DNA from: Hyphomicrobiales bacterium
GTDB lineage: Bacteria > Pseudomonadota > Alphaproteobacteria > Rhizobiales > Xanthobacteraceae
NCBI GenBank assembly: GCA_017305555.1
Contig: JAFKKM010000023.1
Coordinates: 1-64,000, forward strand
Direction of reading: 5' to 3'
DNA length: 64,000 nucleotides
The notes beneath the pieces were generated by a model that saw only the letters and a program-made list of their open reading frames with translations, did no database searches and was not told the origin of the DNA. The position numbers and the translations under genes were made by a program. This document shows, piece after piece, positions 8,431-18,832 of this stretch. Each line of letters begins with the position of its first letter. The stretch's first letter is position 1.

Positions 8431-9207
8431 ATGAACCGCACCGGACTTTTCATCGCGCTCGGCCTCGCGCTCGTCATCGGGGTGGCGTTCGGCATTTACC
8501 CCGAACTGGACCTGAAACTCGCCGCGCTGTTCTACGATCCCGCGATCAAGGACTTTCCGGCGCGGCTGCATCCGCTTGCCAATTTCGCCCGGGATGCGGC
8601 GATGTGGGTGGCGTGGGCTTTCGCACTTCCCTCCATCGTCGCGCTGGTTGTGAAGATGTTCCGGCCCGACCGCCCGCTGCTGGTGCGCGGCCGCACCGTC
8701 GCCTTCCTGCTGCTGACGCTGCTGCTCTCTGCCGGCGTGCTGACCAACTTCACCTTCAAGAGCTTCTGGGGCCGACCCCGTCCGGTAACCGTGACCGAAT
8801 TCAACGGCCCACTCCCGTTCGTGGCGTGGTGGGATCATCGCGGCCAGTGCCCGAAAAACTGCTCGTTCTTCTCCGGTGAAGGCGCCACCGCGTTTTGGAC
8901 GCTGGCGCCTGCGGCGCTGGCACCGCCGGCTTGGCGGCCGCTGGCCTATACCGGCGCGGTGATTTTCGGCGCACTCACCAGCGGCCTCCGGATGGCGTTC
9001 GGCGGCCACTTCTTCACTGACGTCTCGATCGCCGGGCTCGTCACCTTCTTCGTGATCTGGTTGCTGCACGGCTATTTCTACCGCTGGCCGTCGACCCGGA
9101 CCACCGACGAACGGATCGACGCCGCGCTGACGCGTTTCGCCTGGCCCGGCTACCGGATGATGCAGCGCTGGCGCGGCCGCGACGTCGGGCCCACACCGTC
9201 GCGGTGA
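8431..9207 (+). CDS. PAP2-superfamily membrane phosphatase
   Basis: A 258-residue polytopic membrane protein with the three PAP2 motifs in order: KSFWGRPRP (Kx6RP), FFSGEGATAFW (at the PSGH position) and RMAFGGHFFTDV (Rx5Hx3D). The nucleophile His and the charge-relay Asp of motif 3 are present. In motif 2 the usual SGH reads SGE. The substrate would be a lipid phosphate such as phosphatidate, undecaprenyl pyrophosphate or lipid A phosphate; the sequence alone does not decide. Its start is ATG 8431, 49 bases after the preceding membrane protein. Confidence 0.85.
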   Translation: MNRTGLFIALGLALVIGVAFGIYPELDLKLAALFYDPAIKDFPARLHPLANFARDAAMWVAWAFALPSIVALVVKMFRPDRPLLVRGRTVAFLLLTLLLSAGVLTNFTFKSFWGRPRPVTVTEFNGPLPFVAWWDHRGQCPKNCSFFSGEGATAFWTLAPAALAPPAWRPLAYTGAVIFGALTSGLRMAFGGHFFTDVSIAGLVTFFVIWLLHGYFYRWPSTRTTDERIDAALTRFAWPGYRMMQRWRGRDVGPTPSR

Positions 9208-9251
9208 GTCCCCATCAGTGCGGCCGCGCTGCCCGGTGGCGCGACGTTTGA

Positions 9252-10637
<1,386 letters not shown>

Positions 10638-10677
10638 GTTGCGCGGCAACTCGCGATCATGGCACCGTCTATCCACT

Positions 10678-10763
10678 CGTCATGGCCGGGCTTGACCCGG
10701 CCATCCACGTTTTGACATACGAGAAAGAAGGCGTGGATCACCGGGACAAGCCCGGTGATGACG
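10678..10763. repeat. Intergenic palindromic repeat, family B (copy 1)
   Basis: Outer arms CGTCATGGCCGGGCTTGACC and GGGACAAGCCCGGTGATGACG enclose an inner pair around ATCCACG/CGTGGAT. Copies lie at 31627, 40614, 51705 and 57782. It sits just after argG and could fold into a strong hairpin in the transcript. Confidence 0.8.
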
Positions 10764-10880
10764 TCCACACGTAGGATACCGCGTCGGCAACTGACTGAGA
10801 CTAGACGCTGTTTGTGTAACTGGATGCTTCGCATAAACCGGAACTGAGCCATGGAGACCACCTGCGGATTGTCTCGCAGG

Positions 10881-11663
10881 CTATCCGGTCTTCTCCATCC
10901 AGTAAGCCGCCGTGCTGTAGGGCACGCTGACCGTATCCTTGCCGGCAAGCGCCGGCGTTACCGCGATCAAGGCGCGTAATCGCGCGATAATCTTCGTCGT
11001 CTCGTCCGAAGGCAGCGCGGCAATGAAGCTCGTCGAGCACACACGATCGATGATCGTCTCGTCCGGCGATCCCACATGGCAATGCGGGAAGTGCTCTTCC
11101 TGCAATGGGCTGAAACCGTCGGCGGGAAAAGCCCGACGCCAGGCGCCATTGGCGTAGCGCGGCGTGTCGCCTTCGTAAGGCGTGATGATCGCGGTGAGCG
11201 CCTTGATCCAATCGACGCTTTCGTCACGCACATTCCATATCAGGCCGAGCCTACCGCCGGGTTTCAACACACGCCGGATTTCAGCAAGCGCCTGTCCGGT
11301 GGCGAACCAATGAAAGGCCTGCGCGCAGGTCACGGCATCAACGCTGTCGTCAGGCAGAGGGATCGACGTTGCCGTGCCGTCATAGGTCACGACGTTCGGC
11401 TGCGCCTGCACGATCTTGGCGCGCATCTCCCTGATCGGCTCGACGGCGATCACCTGCGCGCCGGTCTTCAGAAGATAGGCCGTGAATTTTCCAGTTCCGG
11501 CACCGAGATCGATCACGCTTCGTCCGCCGCACAGGCCGAGCCTATCGCGCAACCAATCGACGATGGCGTCAGGATAGTCGGGACGCCCGCGCGCGTAGAT
11601 GTCAGCCTTCGCTGAAAAGCCCTGCGCGGCGGACCGGTGAATATCGTTTCTGCCGTCGTCCAT
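10881..11663 (-). CDS. Class I SAM-dependent methyltransferase
   Basis: A 260-residue protein with motif I VIDLGAGTGKFTAYLL at residues about 45-60, the acidic residue of motif II (VIAVEPIREMR) and a post-motif segment (VTCAQAFHWFATGQALAEIR) typical of Methyltransferase_11 proteins. The N-terminal AQGFSAKADIYARGRPDYP resembles small-molecule methyltransferases of the UbiE/TAM type. The substrate is unknown. ATG 11663 is chosen because GGAG lies 6 bases upstream; the frame is open to 11708. It is followed on the same strand by the repeat region 10638-10880. Confidence 0.85.
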   Translation of the reverse strand: MDDGRNDIHRSAAQGFSAKADIYARGRPDYPDAIVDWLRDRLGLCGGRSVIDLGAGTGKFTAYLLKTGAQVIAVEPIREMRAKIVQAQPNVVTYDGTATSIPLPDDSVDAVTCAQAFHWFATGQALAEIRRVLKPGGRLGLIWNVRDESVDWIKALTAIITPYEGDTPRYANGAWRRAFPADGFSPLQEEHFPHCHVGSPDETIIDRVCSTSFIAALPSDETTKIIARLRALIAVTPALAGKDTVSVPYSTAAYWMEKTG

Positions 11664-11713
11664 GACACTCTCCATCGCGCGTCGTTTAGCGAGCCGCGAT
11701 GTCTTCATTATGG

Positions 11714-11747
11714 AAAAATGGCCGGGATCGCGCTCCCGGCCATTTTG
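11714..11747 (-). terminator. Rho-independent terminator of the OmpA-type gene
   Basis: A 9-bp perfect stem, TGGCCGGGA (11719-11727) with TCCCGGCCA (11734-11742), is followed on the minus strand by a run of T. It lies about 20-50 bases after the stop of the OmpA-type gene. The other side also has four T, so it may work in both directions. Confidence 0.8.
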
Positions 11748-11766
11748 GTTTTGTACTTGCGCTCGT

Positions 11767-13629
11767 TCAGCGCGGCGGCGCGGCGGACGCCGTTCCGCCG
11801 TTCAGCAGCGGCGTGATGCGGCGGACGGTGACGCGGCGATTTTCCCGCGACGCGCCGTCGGTCTGCACCTTCAGGTTCTGCTCGCCGTAACCCTGCGTCA
11901 CCAGATTCTCCGGTGGCACCTGGAATTGCTGCGTCAGCAATTCCGCCGCCGACTGTGCGCGGCGATCCGACAGCGACAGGTTGTCGACGTCGTTGCCGAC
12001 CGCATCGGTGTGGCCTTCAATCAGGAACACCTCGCGCGGATTGCGCTGGATCGCACGGTTGATGCCATCGGCGATCACCTGCAACTTCGCGGCCTGATCC
12101 GGCGGGATCTCCCACGACCCGGTTTCGAAGTTGATAGTGTCGAGATCAATGCTTGGCATCCGCGCGCGCACCATCGGGCTGTAGCGGACCTCGTCGAGCG
12201 TGTAAGCGCGCTCGATCCGCTCCACCGGCGGTGCCATCAAGGTGTCGTAGATCACCTCCGGCGGCGCGTCTTCCGCTTCGACGATGTAACGGTCACGCGG
12301 GATTGCGATCCGCGGCGGCGGCAGCGATACGAAGTAACCGCCGATCGCACCGGCGACCACGCCAGCGGCGACACCGGCCGCGACCGAGCCGCCCCGGCCA
12401 CCACGATGGTCGTGACGGTCGTTATCGATGATGACGATTTCCTGACCGCGCTGATCGCGGCGGATTCGCCGCAACATACGTCCATCGCGATCGTTCACCG
12501 TGATGATCTGCGTGCCGTCGGGGCGCACCACGATCGTTCGAGTGTCGTTGCCCGCGCGCTCCTGCCGGATATCGCGCGCACCGCGACGGAAGCGATCGTC
12601 TTCGTTGTGCTGGATGAACGAATGCCCGCTCGGATCGCGCACGATGACGCGGCCTGGCTCGGTGATGATGGTTCGTCCGCCCTGCTGGGTCTCACGCCGT
12701 TCGGAACGGAAGTCCTCGATGCGGCGCGGACCTTGTTGCGTGCCCGGTGCAACCACCTTGTCGGCAACCGGTGGCGGCGGCGGCAACGGCGCGGAAACCT
12801 GCGGCGGCTTCACCGACTGCACAGGCGCTGCGGTCTGGTTGCCGGGGGCCGGCGTCGGACCGCTACCCTGCCGAGCATTCGGAACCGGTTGCGGCTGGGT
12901 GGGCGCGGTGGGCTGCGCCGCTGGAGGCTGAACACCCTTCGGGGCACCAGCAGCAGCGGGCGGATGAGTGCCGCCGGCGGCCGGAGGCGGCGTCGTCGGC
13001 GCGGTGCCCTGGCGGCCGGTCGGAGCCGGTTGCGACGGGGTCGGCGCGACAGGCTGCGCCGCTGGAGGCTGAGCCGCCTTCGGGGTGCCATTAACGGGCG
13101 GACGCGACGGGCTGCCCGCCGCGGGCGGCGGAGGTGTCGGCGGCGCTGGAGGATGGGCGGCGGGAGCCTTCGGCGCGGCTGCCGCAGGCGGCGGCGTAGC
13201 CGGCCGCGGCGCCGGTGCAGCAGGACGCTCGGGTTGCGCCGGACGTACAGCAGCCGGCGGGGCATGTTGCGGAGCTGCGGCGGGCGGCGTCGGCGGAGCC
13301 GGACGAGTGGGTGGAGCGGCGTGCGGGGCAGGCGCGGCTGGTGGCGTCGGACGTTGCGGCGCGCCCGCGCCGTGTCCAGCGCCCTGCCCCGCACCTTGGG
13401 GCGGCGCACCGGCAGGCCCACCACGCGGCGCTTCGCGACCGTGCTCGCGCGGACCAGATCGCTCGCGGCCCTTCGCACGATCTTCCGGCTTACCCTCTCC
13501 GGTGGCGGCCTGCGCCATCAGGACGGTGGCGGACGTCCCGCGCGCATCGTCGGCTTGTGCCGGATACGTGACCCACTGGCCGAGGGTCAACGCGGTGGTC
13601 GTCAACATGACGAGACGCAGCTTGGTCAT
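11767..13629 (-). CDS. Proline-rich OmpA-family envelope protein
   Basis: A 620-residue protein: signal peptide (MTKLRLVMLTTTALTLG), a low-complexity Pro/Ala-rich region of about 260 residues, a charged segment rich in Arg/Asp, a glycine-rich hydrophobic stretch (SVAAGVAAGVVAGAIGGYFV), then a C-terminal OmpA peptidoglycan-binding domain with IEGHTDAVGNDVDNLSLSDR and ENRRVTVRRI. The Pro-rich part probably spans the periplasm while the C-domain holds the cell wall. A 47-residue unit (PPAAQPxAPTxxQPxPxxRQG) is repeated twice. ATG 13629 follows AGGAG by about ten bases. It ends at a good terminator. Confidence 0.88.
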   Translation of the reverse strand: MTKLRLVMLTTTALTLGQWVTYPAQADDARGTSATVLMAQAATGEGKPEDRAKGRERSGPREHGREAPRGGPAGAPPQGAGQGAGHGAGAPQRPTPPAAPAPHAAPPTRPAPPTPPAAAPQHAPPAAVRPAQPERPAAPAPRPATPPPAAAAPKAPAAHPPAPPTPPPPAAGSPSRPPVNGTPKAAQPPAAQPVAPTPSQPAPTGRQGTAPTTPPPAAGGTHPPAAAGAPKGVQPPAAQPTAPTQPQPVPNARQGSGPTPAPGNQTAAPVQSVKPPQVSAPLPPPPPVADKVVAPGTQQGPRRIEDFRSERRETQQGGRTIITEPGRVIVRDPSGHSFIQHNEDDRFRRGARDIRQERAGNDTRTIVVRPDGTQIITVNDRDGRMLRRIRRDQRGQEIVIIDNDRHDHRGGRGGSVAAGVAAGVVAGAIGGYFVSLPPPRIAIPRDRYIVEAEDAPPEVIYDTLMAPPVERIERAYTLDEVRYSPMVRARMPSIDLDTINFETGSWEIPPDQAAKLQVIADGINRAIQRNPREVFLIEGHTDAVGNDVDNLSLSDRRAQSAAELLTQQFQVPPENLVTQGYGEQNLKVQTDGASRENRRVTVRRITPLLNGGTASAAPPR

Positions 13630-13923
13630 GATCGTATCGCTCTCCTGAAATCTGATGCGCGACGTGTTCCATCGCGCGAACCTTGCGATGAGCCGATAGA
13701 GGTGCGGCTGCAATGTGGCAGTCGAGACACGTCGATTCGCGTTTTGAGATTTTTATTTTTCGTCGCACGGTGCGTTGATGCCGCGACGCTCATGGCGCAT
13801 TCACGTCACCGGCGAATGCGAATGACAAACTTAACGGTCAAACCTTCGCGAAGTTCCCACACAAATTGACAGCTCGCCGCGAGCGCGCCTTCAATCCCTT
13901 TAAATGATCGGGAGACGGTTTCG

Positions 13924-14301
13924 ATGCCATTGGCTTATTGGTGCGTTCTTGTCGCGGCAATCCTGCCGCTCGTCATCGTTGTGTTCGCGAAAATCGGCGG
14001 CGATGGCGATAATCACCATCCGCGCGACAGTGCGGAGCGACTCCCACCCACGAGCCGTCGCGCCTATGCAGCGCATCTCAATGCTTACGAAAATTTTCCG
14101 TTCTTTGCCGCTGCCGTGATCATCGCCAAGACGCAAGGCGCGCCGCTCGGCACGCTCAACCTGCTCGCCGCCGTCTGCATCGTGCTGCGCATCGCGCACG
14201 CCGCGCTTTACATCGGCGACTACGCGACGCCGCGCTCGGTGGTGTTCAGCGTGGCGTGGCTGATCAACATCGCGATCTTCGTGCTGCCGCTGTTTCGATA
14301 G
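13924..14301 (+). CDS. MAPEG-family membrane protein
   Basis: A 125-residue protein with four predicted TM segments. The region SRRAYAAHLNAYENFPFFAA matches the MAPEG signature (eicosanoid/glutathione metabolism membrane proteins; the E-N-F-P motif binds glutathione in some members). The bacterial members' substrates are mostly unknown. A GGGAGA lies about nine bases before ATG 13924. It converges with the VOC gene, the two stops being one base apart. Confidence 0.88.
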   Translation: MPLAYWCVLVAAILPLVIVVFAKIGGDGDNHHPRDSAERLPPTSRRAYAAHLNAYENFPFFAAAVIIAKTQGAPLGTLNLLAAVCIVLRIAHAALYIGDYATPRSVVFSVAWLINIAIFVLPLFR

Positions 14302-14302
14302 C

Positions 14303-14686
14303 TCACGCCGGAGCGTGACAGACAGCCTCGATATTGTGCCCATCGGGATCGCGTACGAAGGCGCCGTAGTAATCGGGATGATAGTGCGCGCGAATGCCGG
14401 GAGCACCGTTGTCTCGTCCGCCGGCCGCAATCGCCGCGTGGTAGAAGGCATCGACTGCAGCGCGGCTCTTGGCGTGGATCGCGACATGAAGCGGCTTGTC
14501 GAGCCCGCCTTCGCCGCCGATCCAGAAATCAGGCTTGCCGTTCGCTCCGAAGCCGGCCGCAGCCGCATCGTTATCGGACTGACGAACCTCCATCAGCAGC
14601 ACGTAGTCCAGCGGCGCCAAGGCTGCGCAATAAAATGCCTTGGCGCGTTCGTAGTCGGACACTGGGAAGCCGATATGATCGATCAC
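14303..14686 (-). CDS. VOC-family (glyoxalase/dioxygenase-like) protein
   Basis: A 127-residue protein with two beta-alpha-beta-beta-beta repeats of the vicinal oxygen chelate fold: MIDHIGFPVSDYERAKAFYC at the start and YGAFVRDPDGHNIEAVCH at the end. The first His (DHIGF) and the final Glu (NIEAV) are at the usual metal-binding positions. The substrate is unknown. It begins 16 bases after sdhB ends on the same strand, so it may be transcribed as the tail of the sdh operon. Confidence 0.82.
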   Translation of the reverse strand: MIDHIGFPVSDYERAKAFYCAALAPLDYVLLMEVRQSDNDAAAAGFGANGKPDFWIGGEGGLDKPLHVAIHAKSRAAVDAFYHAAIAAGGRDNGAPGIRAHYHPDYYGAFVRDPDGHNIEAVCHAPA

Positions 14687-14702
14687 GGCGCCCCGCCTGC
14701 GG

Positions 14703-15488
14703 TCAGCTCTGCCGCTCGACCAGCTTCAACTTCAGATTGGCAATGGCCTTGGCCGGGTTGAGACCCTTCGGGCACGCCTTGGTGCAATTCATGATGGTAT
14801 GGCAGCGATAGAGCCGGAAGGCGTCCTCGACATTGTCGAGACGTTCGCCGGTCGCTTCATCCCGGCTGTCGCTGACCCAGCGATTAGCCTGCAACAGCGC
14901 CGCCGGACCGAGGTAACGGTCCGAATTCCACCAGTAGCTCGGGCACGAGGTCGAGCAGCAGGCGCAGAGGATGCACTCGTAAAGACCGTCGAGTTTCTCG
15001 CGGTCTTCCTTGCTTTGCTTCCATTCCTTCTGCGGCGTCGGCGTCGTGGTGTGCAGCCACGGCTCGATCGAGGCATACTGCGCGTAGAAGTTCGTAAGGT
15101 CCGGTATGAGGTCGCGCACCACCGGCTGATGCGGCAGCGGGTTGATCTTCACCGCGCCGCCGTCGGCGACGTCGTGCATCGACTTGGTGCAGGCCAGCGT
15201 GTTCTGGCCGTCGATGTTCATGGCGCAGGAACCGCAGACGCCTTCGCGGCAGGAGCGGCGGAACGACAGCGTCGGATCGATGTGGTTCTTGATCCAGATC
15301 AGGCCGTCGAGCACCATCGGGCCGCAGTCGTTGATATCGACGTGATAGGTGTCGACGCTGGGATTCTTGCCGTCGTCCGGGCTCCAGCGATAGATGCGGA
15401 ATTCGCGCGTCTCGGTGGCACCCTCCGGCTTCGGCCAGCTCTTGCCGCCGGTGATCTTGGAGTTCTTCGGAAGCGCAAATTCAACCAT
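14703..15488 (-). CDS. sdhB: Succinate dehydrogenase iron-sulfur subunit
   Basis: A 261-residue subunit of complex II. The [2Fe-2S] motif is [13 protein letters not shown] with a later Cys in NTLACTK. The [4Fe-4S] and [3Fe-4S] clusters are bound by [19 protein letters not shown] and TKACP. It passes electrons from FAD in SdhA to ubiquinone in the membrane. ATG 15488 (MVEFALPKN) gives the normal length; an open frame runs to 15542 through a repeat. Unusually, 114 bases with a family E repeat separate it from sdhA. Confidence 0.97.
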   Translation of the reverse strand: MVEFALPKNSKITGGKSWPKPEGATETREFRIYRWSPDDGKNPSVDTYHVDINDCGPMVLDGLIWIKNHIDPTLSFRRSCREGVCGSCAMNIDGQNTLACTKSMHDVADGGAVKINPLPHQPVVRDLIPDLTNFYAQYASIEPWLHTTTPTPQKEWKQSKEDREKLDGLYECILCACCSTSCPSYWWNSDRYLGPAALLQANRWVSDSRDEATGERLDNVEDAFRLYRCHTIMNCTKACPKGLNPAKAIANLKLKLVERQS

Positions 15489-15511
15489 CGGTCTTGCCCT
15501 TGCTCTCTGCC

Positions 15512-15590
15512 CGTCATTGCCGGGCTTGACCCGGCAATCCATCCTCTTTGTGAAGATCGATGGATGCGCGGGTCGAGCCCGCGCATGACG
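15512..15590. repeat. Family E palindromic repeat inside the sdh operon (copy 1)
   Basis: Arms CCGTCATTGCCGGGCTTGAC and GGGTCGAGCCCGCGCATGACG flank an ATCCATC/GATGGAT pair. It lies between sdhA and sdhB and matches a second copy at 21250-21324. Confidence 0.8.
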
Positions 15591-15602
15591 TATCGTTTTA
15601 GA

Positions 15603-17432
15603 TCAATACACGCGCGCCTTCGGCGGAATGTACTGAACATCGTTGGTCATCGTGTAGTCATGCACCGGGCGGTAATCGATCGTGGTGGTGCCACGGTCGT
15701 CGAGCCACGCCAGCGTATGCTTCATCCAGTTCTGGTCATCGCGCGCCGAGAAATCCTCGCGCGCATGGGCGCCGCGGCTTTCGGTGCGGTTGGCCGCGGA
15801 ATCCATGGTCACTACCGCCTGCGAGATGAGATTGTCGTATTCCATCGTTTCCATCAGGTCGGTGTTCCAGACCAGGGTACGGTCGAAGGTGGCGATGTCG
15901 CCGATGCCACCGTGAACTTTGTGGATCAGTTCCTGGCCTTCCTTCAGCACGTCGCCGGTGCGGAACACCGCGCAGTTGTTCTGCATGACGTGCTGCATGT
16001 TCTCGCGCAGCTTCGCGGTCGGCGTGCCGCCCTTGGCGTTGCGGAAGCGGTCGAGCCGGCCCAGCGCCTTGTCGGCGGAATCCGCCGGCAGGTCGGGCTG
16101 CTCGGCGCCGGCGGTGAGCTTCTCCGCCAACCGCAGCGCGGCAGCGCGGCCGAACACCACGAGGTCGATCAGCGAGTTGGAGCCGAGACGGTTGGCGCCA
16201 TGCACCGAGACGCAGGCCGCCTCGCCCACCGCCATCAGGCCGGGCACCACCGCATTGTCGTCGCCGTTCTTCTTGGTGACGACCTCGCCGTGATAATTAG
16301 TCGGGATGCCGCCCATGTTGTAGTGCACGGTCGGGATCATCGGGATCGGCTCGCGCGTCACGTCGACATTGGCGAAAATGCGCGCGGATTCGGAGATGCC
16401 CGGCAGCCGTTCGTGCAGCACCTTCGGATCGAGATGATCGAGGTGCAGGTAGATGTGATCCTTCTTCTTGCCGACGCCACGACCTTCGCGAATTTCGATG
16501 GTCATCGCACGCGAGACGACGTCGCGCGAGGCAAGGTCCTTGGCGGACGGCGCATAGCGCTCCATGAAGCGCTCGCCTTCGGAGTTGACGAGATAACCGC
16601 CTTCGCCGCGCGCACCTTCAGTGACGAGGCAACCTGAGCCGTAGATGCCGGTCGGGTGGAATTGCACGAACTCCATGTCCTGCAAGGCGAGGCCGGCGCG
16701 CAGCGCCATGCCGCCGCCGTCGCCGGTGCAGGTGTGCGCCGAGGTGCAGGATGCATAGGCACGGCCGTAGCCGCCGGTGGCAAGGATCGTGGTCTGCGCC
16801 CGGAAGCGATGCAGCGTGCCGTCGTCGAGCTTGAGCGCGATGACGCCGCGGCAAACACCCTGATCGTCCATGATCAGGTCGATGGCGAAGAACTCGATGA
16901 AGAACTCGGCCGAATGGCGCAGCGCCTGCCCGTACATCGTATGCAGCATGGCGTGGCCGGTGCGGTCGGCGGCGGCGCAAGTGCGTTGCGCCTGCGACTT
17001 GCCGAAGTCGACGGTCATGCCGCCGAACGGGCGCTGATAGATCTTGCCTTCCTCGGTACGCGAGAACGGCACGCCCCAGTGCTCAAGCTCGTAGACGGCC
17101 TTCGGTGCGTGACGCACCATGTATTCGATGGAGTCCTGATCGCCAAGCCAGTCCGACCCCTTGACGGTGTCGTACATGTGCCAGCGCCAGTCGTCGGGAT
17201 GCATATTGCCGAGCGAGGCGGAGATGCCGCCCTGCGCGGCGACGGTGTGCGAACGCGTCGGGAAAACCTTGGTGATGCAGGCGGTGCGCAAGCCCGCTTC
17301 GCTGCAACCCACCACGGCGCGCAGGCCTGCGCCGCCGGCGCCGACCACGACGACGTCGTATGTATGATCCTCAAGCGGATAGGCGCGTCCGTTGGTGGCG
17401 GGAGCTCCGCTGCCGTTGCCCTGAGCAGCCAT
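15603..17432 (-). CDS. sdhA: Succinate dehydrogenase flavoprotein subunit
   Basis: A 609-residue FAD protein. The dinucleotide-binding motif is [16 protein letters not shown]. The covalent-FAD His lies in [37 protein letters not shown] and [18 protein letters not shown] carry active-site residues. It oxidises succinate to fumarate in the TCA cycle and respiratory chain, on the cytoplasmic face. It starts 3 bases after the sdhD stop, in the order sdhC-D-A-B. Confidence 0.98.
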   Translation of the reverse strand: MAAQGNGSGAPATNGRAYPLEDHTYDVVVVGAGGAGLRAVVGCSEAGLRTACITKVFPTRSHTVAAQGGISASLGNMHPDDWRWHMYDTVKGSDWLGDQDSIEYMVRHAPKAVYELEHWGVPFSRTEEGKIYQRPFGGMTVDFGKSQAQRTCAAADRTGHAMLHTMYGQALRHSAEFFIEFFAIDLIMDDQGVCRGVIALKLDDGTLHRFRAQTTILATGGYGRAYASCTSAHTCTGDGGGMALRAGLALQDMEFVQFHPTGIYGSGCLVTEGARGEGGYLVNSEGERFMERYAPSAKDLASRDVVSRAMTIEIREGRGVGKKKDHIYLHLDHLDPKVLHERLPGISESARIFANVDVTREPIPMIPTVHYNMGGIPTNYHGEVVTKKNGDDNAVVPGLMAVGEAACVSVHGANRLGSNSLIDLVVFGRAAALRLAEKLTAGAEQPDLPADSADKALGRLDRFRNAKGGTPTAKLRENMQHVMQNNCAVFRTGDVLKEGQELIHKVHGGIGDIATFDRTLVWNTDLMETMEYDNLISQAVVTMDSAANRTESRGAHAREDFSARDDQNWMKHTLAWLDDRGTTTIDYRPVHDYTMTNDVQYIPPKARVY

Positions 17433-17435
17433 GCG

Positions 17436-17843
17436 CTACACTCCAGATGACAGTTTGAAAATCGCGTATGCCGACGCCAGCGCGACCGCTATCGCGAAGA
17501 AGTTGTTGGCGAGGATGGCGACGAGTTTGACCTTCTCGCCGTGAATATAGTCTTCGATCACCACCTGCATACCGATCTTCATGTGCCAACTGCTGGCGAC
17601 GACGAACAACAGCATGATCAGCGCGACCACCGGCGTGCCGAGAATCTGCCCGGCGCCGGCCTGATTGCGGCCGAGCAGCATCATGACGATGATGATGACC
17701 GGCACGGTGAGCAGCAACATGCCGACGGCGGTGACACGCTGCCACCAGAAATCCGACGTCGCATGGGAGCCCGAAGCGCCGAGGCCGCGCACCCGCTTCA
17801 GCGCGGTGCGGATCGACGAATTGGAGGAGGTTCCTTCGCTCAT
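17436..17843 (-). CDS. sdhD: Succinate dehydrogenase membrane anchor subunit
   Basis: A 135-residue protein with three TM helices, including TAVGMLLLTVPVIIIVMMLL and ALIMLLFVVASSWHMKIGMQ. The His in the SSWHMKIGMQVVIEDYIH segment is at the haem b/quinone position of alphaproteobacterial SdhD. It anchors complex II with SdhC. Its ATG overlaps the sdhC stop by four bases (ATGA), indicating translational coupling. Confidence 0.94.
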   Translation of the reverse strand: MSEGTSSNSSIRTALKRVRGLGASGSHATSDFWWQRVTAVGMLLLTVPVIIIVMMLLGRNQAGAGQILGTPVVALIMLLFVVASSWHMKIGMQVVIEDYIHGEKVKLVAILANNFFAIAVALASAYAIFKLSSGV

Positions 17844-18238
17844 CGTCCGCCTCCGAAAGCATAGGCCAGGACCCACAGCAGCACCGTCAGCACGACGCCG
17901 CCGATCAAGGCCGCCCAGGTCAGCCCTTCGCGCTCGGAGGGGCCGAAGCCGTAACCGAGATCCCAGACGAAGTGGCGAATGCCGCTGAGCAGGTGGTGCA
18001 TCAGCGCCCACGTATATCCGAATACGATCAGGCGGCCGATCCAGCTTCCAATGAAGCCCGAGAAGATGGCGTAAGCACCTGGACCGGAGGCCACCGCCAT
18101 CAGCCACCACGCCAGCAGGATGGTGCCGAAGTAAAGCGCGAGGCCGGTGACGCGATGGACGATGGACATCGCCATCGTCAGGGTCCAGCGATAGGTTTGC
18201 AGGTGCGGCGAAAGAGGTCGATCGATCCTGGCGGTCAT
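17840..18238 (-). CDS. sdhC: Succinate dehydrogenase cytochrome b556 subunit
   Basis: A 132-residue protein with the family signature RPLSPHLQTYRWTLTMAMSI followed by VHRVTGLALYFG and the haem-ligand region MHHLLSGIRHFVWDLGYGFG. Three TM helices. It is the first gene of the sdhCDAB operon. ATG 18238 is preferred because it gives the standard MTARIDRPLSPHL start; an open frame extends to 18307. Confidence 0.95.
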   Translation of the reverse strand: MTARIDRPLSPHLQTYRWTLTMAMSIVHRVTGLALYFGTILLAWWLMAVASGPGAYAIFSGFIGSWIGRLIVFGYTWALMHHLLSGIRHFVWDLGYGFGPSEREGLTWAALIGGVVLTVLLWVLAYAFGGGR

Positions 18239-18531
18239 GGCTGCTTTTGGTTGATTTCGGTTGCAAGCGCGACACGCTGCCCGATGTAGTGGGATCGGGT
18301 AGAGCAATTCTATTTACGAAGTCAAAAGCCTGATGGCAACGGTCAATTCGTCGAGACTGAATTTAAATTCACTCTTTTAACCGATCCTTGTAATCGACTC
18401 TTATGCGTTTTTTGCGCGACGATTTTTGGCGCGGCATGTCGGCTCACGCAATGACAACGTCTGGAATAGCAGGAACGAACCTTCAACTTGCCGATTGTCG
18501 TTTCGCGATTGTCCCACGCCGAGGTGAAGCT
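18239..18531. promoter_or_regulatory. Divergent intergenic region, sdh promoter side and PepSY gene
   Basis: These 293 bases separate sdhC from the PepSY gene. The stretch 18300-18415 is AT-rich compared with its surroundings and contains a perfect 12-bp palindrome GAATTTAAATTC at 18359-18370. I cannot place the sdh promoter with confidence. Confidence 0.4.
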
Positions 18532-18795
18532 ATGACCGGATTTCGGAGTTCTCTCATCGCCGCCGCCGCGCTGATCGCCAGCACCGGCATGACCCTCGCC
18601 GATCAACCCGGTGCCGACTGGATCACCCGGGAACAGGTGACGCAGAAACTCACCGCAGCCGGCTACACCAACATCACCGGGCTCAAGGCCGACGACGGCC
18701 ATTGGGAAGGCAAGGGTGTCAAGAACGGCAAGATCATGGAGTTCCATGTCGACCCGCGCAGCGGCGCGCTGACCAAGGAAGAAATCGACGATTGA
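18532..18795 (+). CDS. Small periplasmic PepSY-like protein
   Basis: An 87-residue protein: signal peptide (MTGFRSSLIAAAALIASTGM) then a PepSY-type domain (TREQVTQKLTAAGYTNITGL, EFHVDPRSGALTKEEIDD). Domains of this type bind or inhibit periplasmic partners; no function is proved for this small form. GAGGTGAAG lies just before ATG 18532. It converges with matB. Confidence 0.78.
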   Translation: MTGFRSSLIAAAALIASTGMTLADQPGADWITREQVTQKLTAAGYTNITGLKADDGHWEGKGVKNGKIMEFHVDPRSGALTKEEIDD

Positions 18796-18832
18796 GAGCG
18801 CGGGTTCACACACCCGCGCGGTCCCGACAACA

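Noticed and set aside
11662-13869. Long plus-strand open frame of 735 codons over the OmpA-type gene
   Set aside because: It is the antisense shadow of a GC-rich, repetitive gene. Its product is an Arg-rich low-complexity chain without motifs, while the minus strand encodes a signal peptide and an OmpA domain.
14799-16637. Plus-strand open frame of 612 codons over sdhA-sdhB
   Set aside because: It runs antisense to two well-conserved genes and has no recognisable motif; high GC removes stop codons from the opposite strand.
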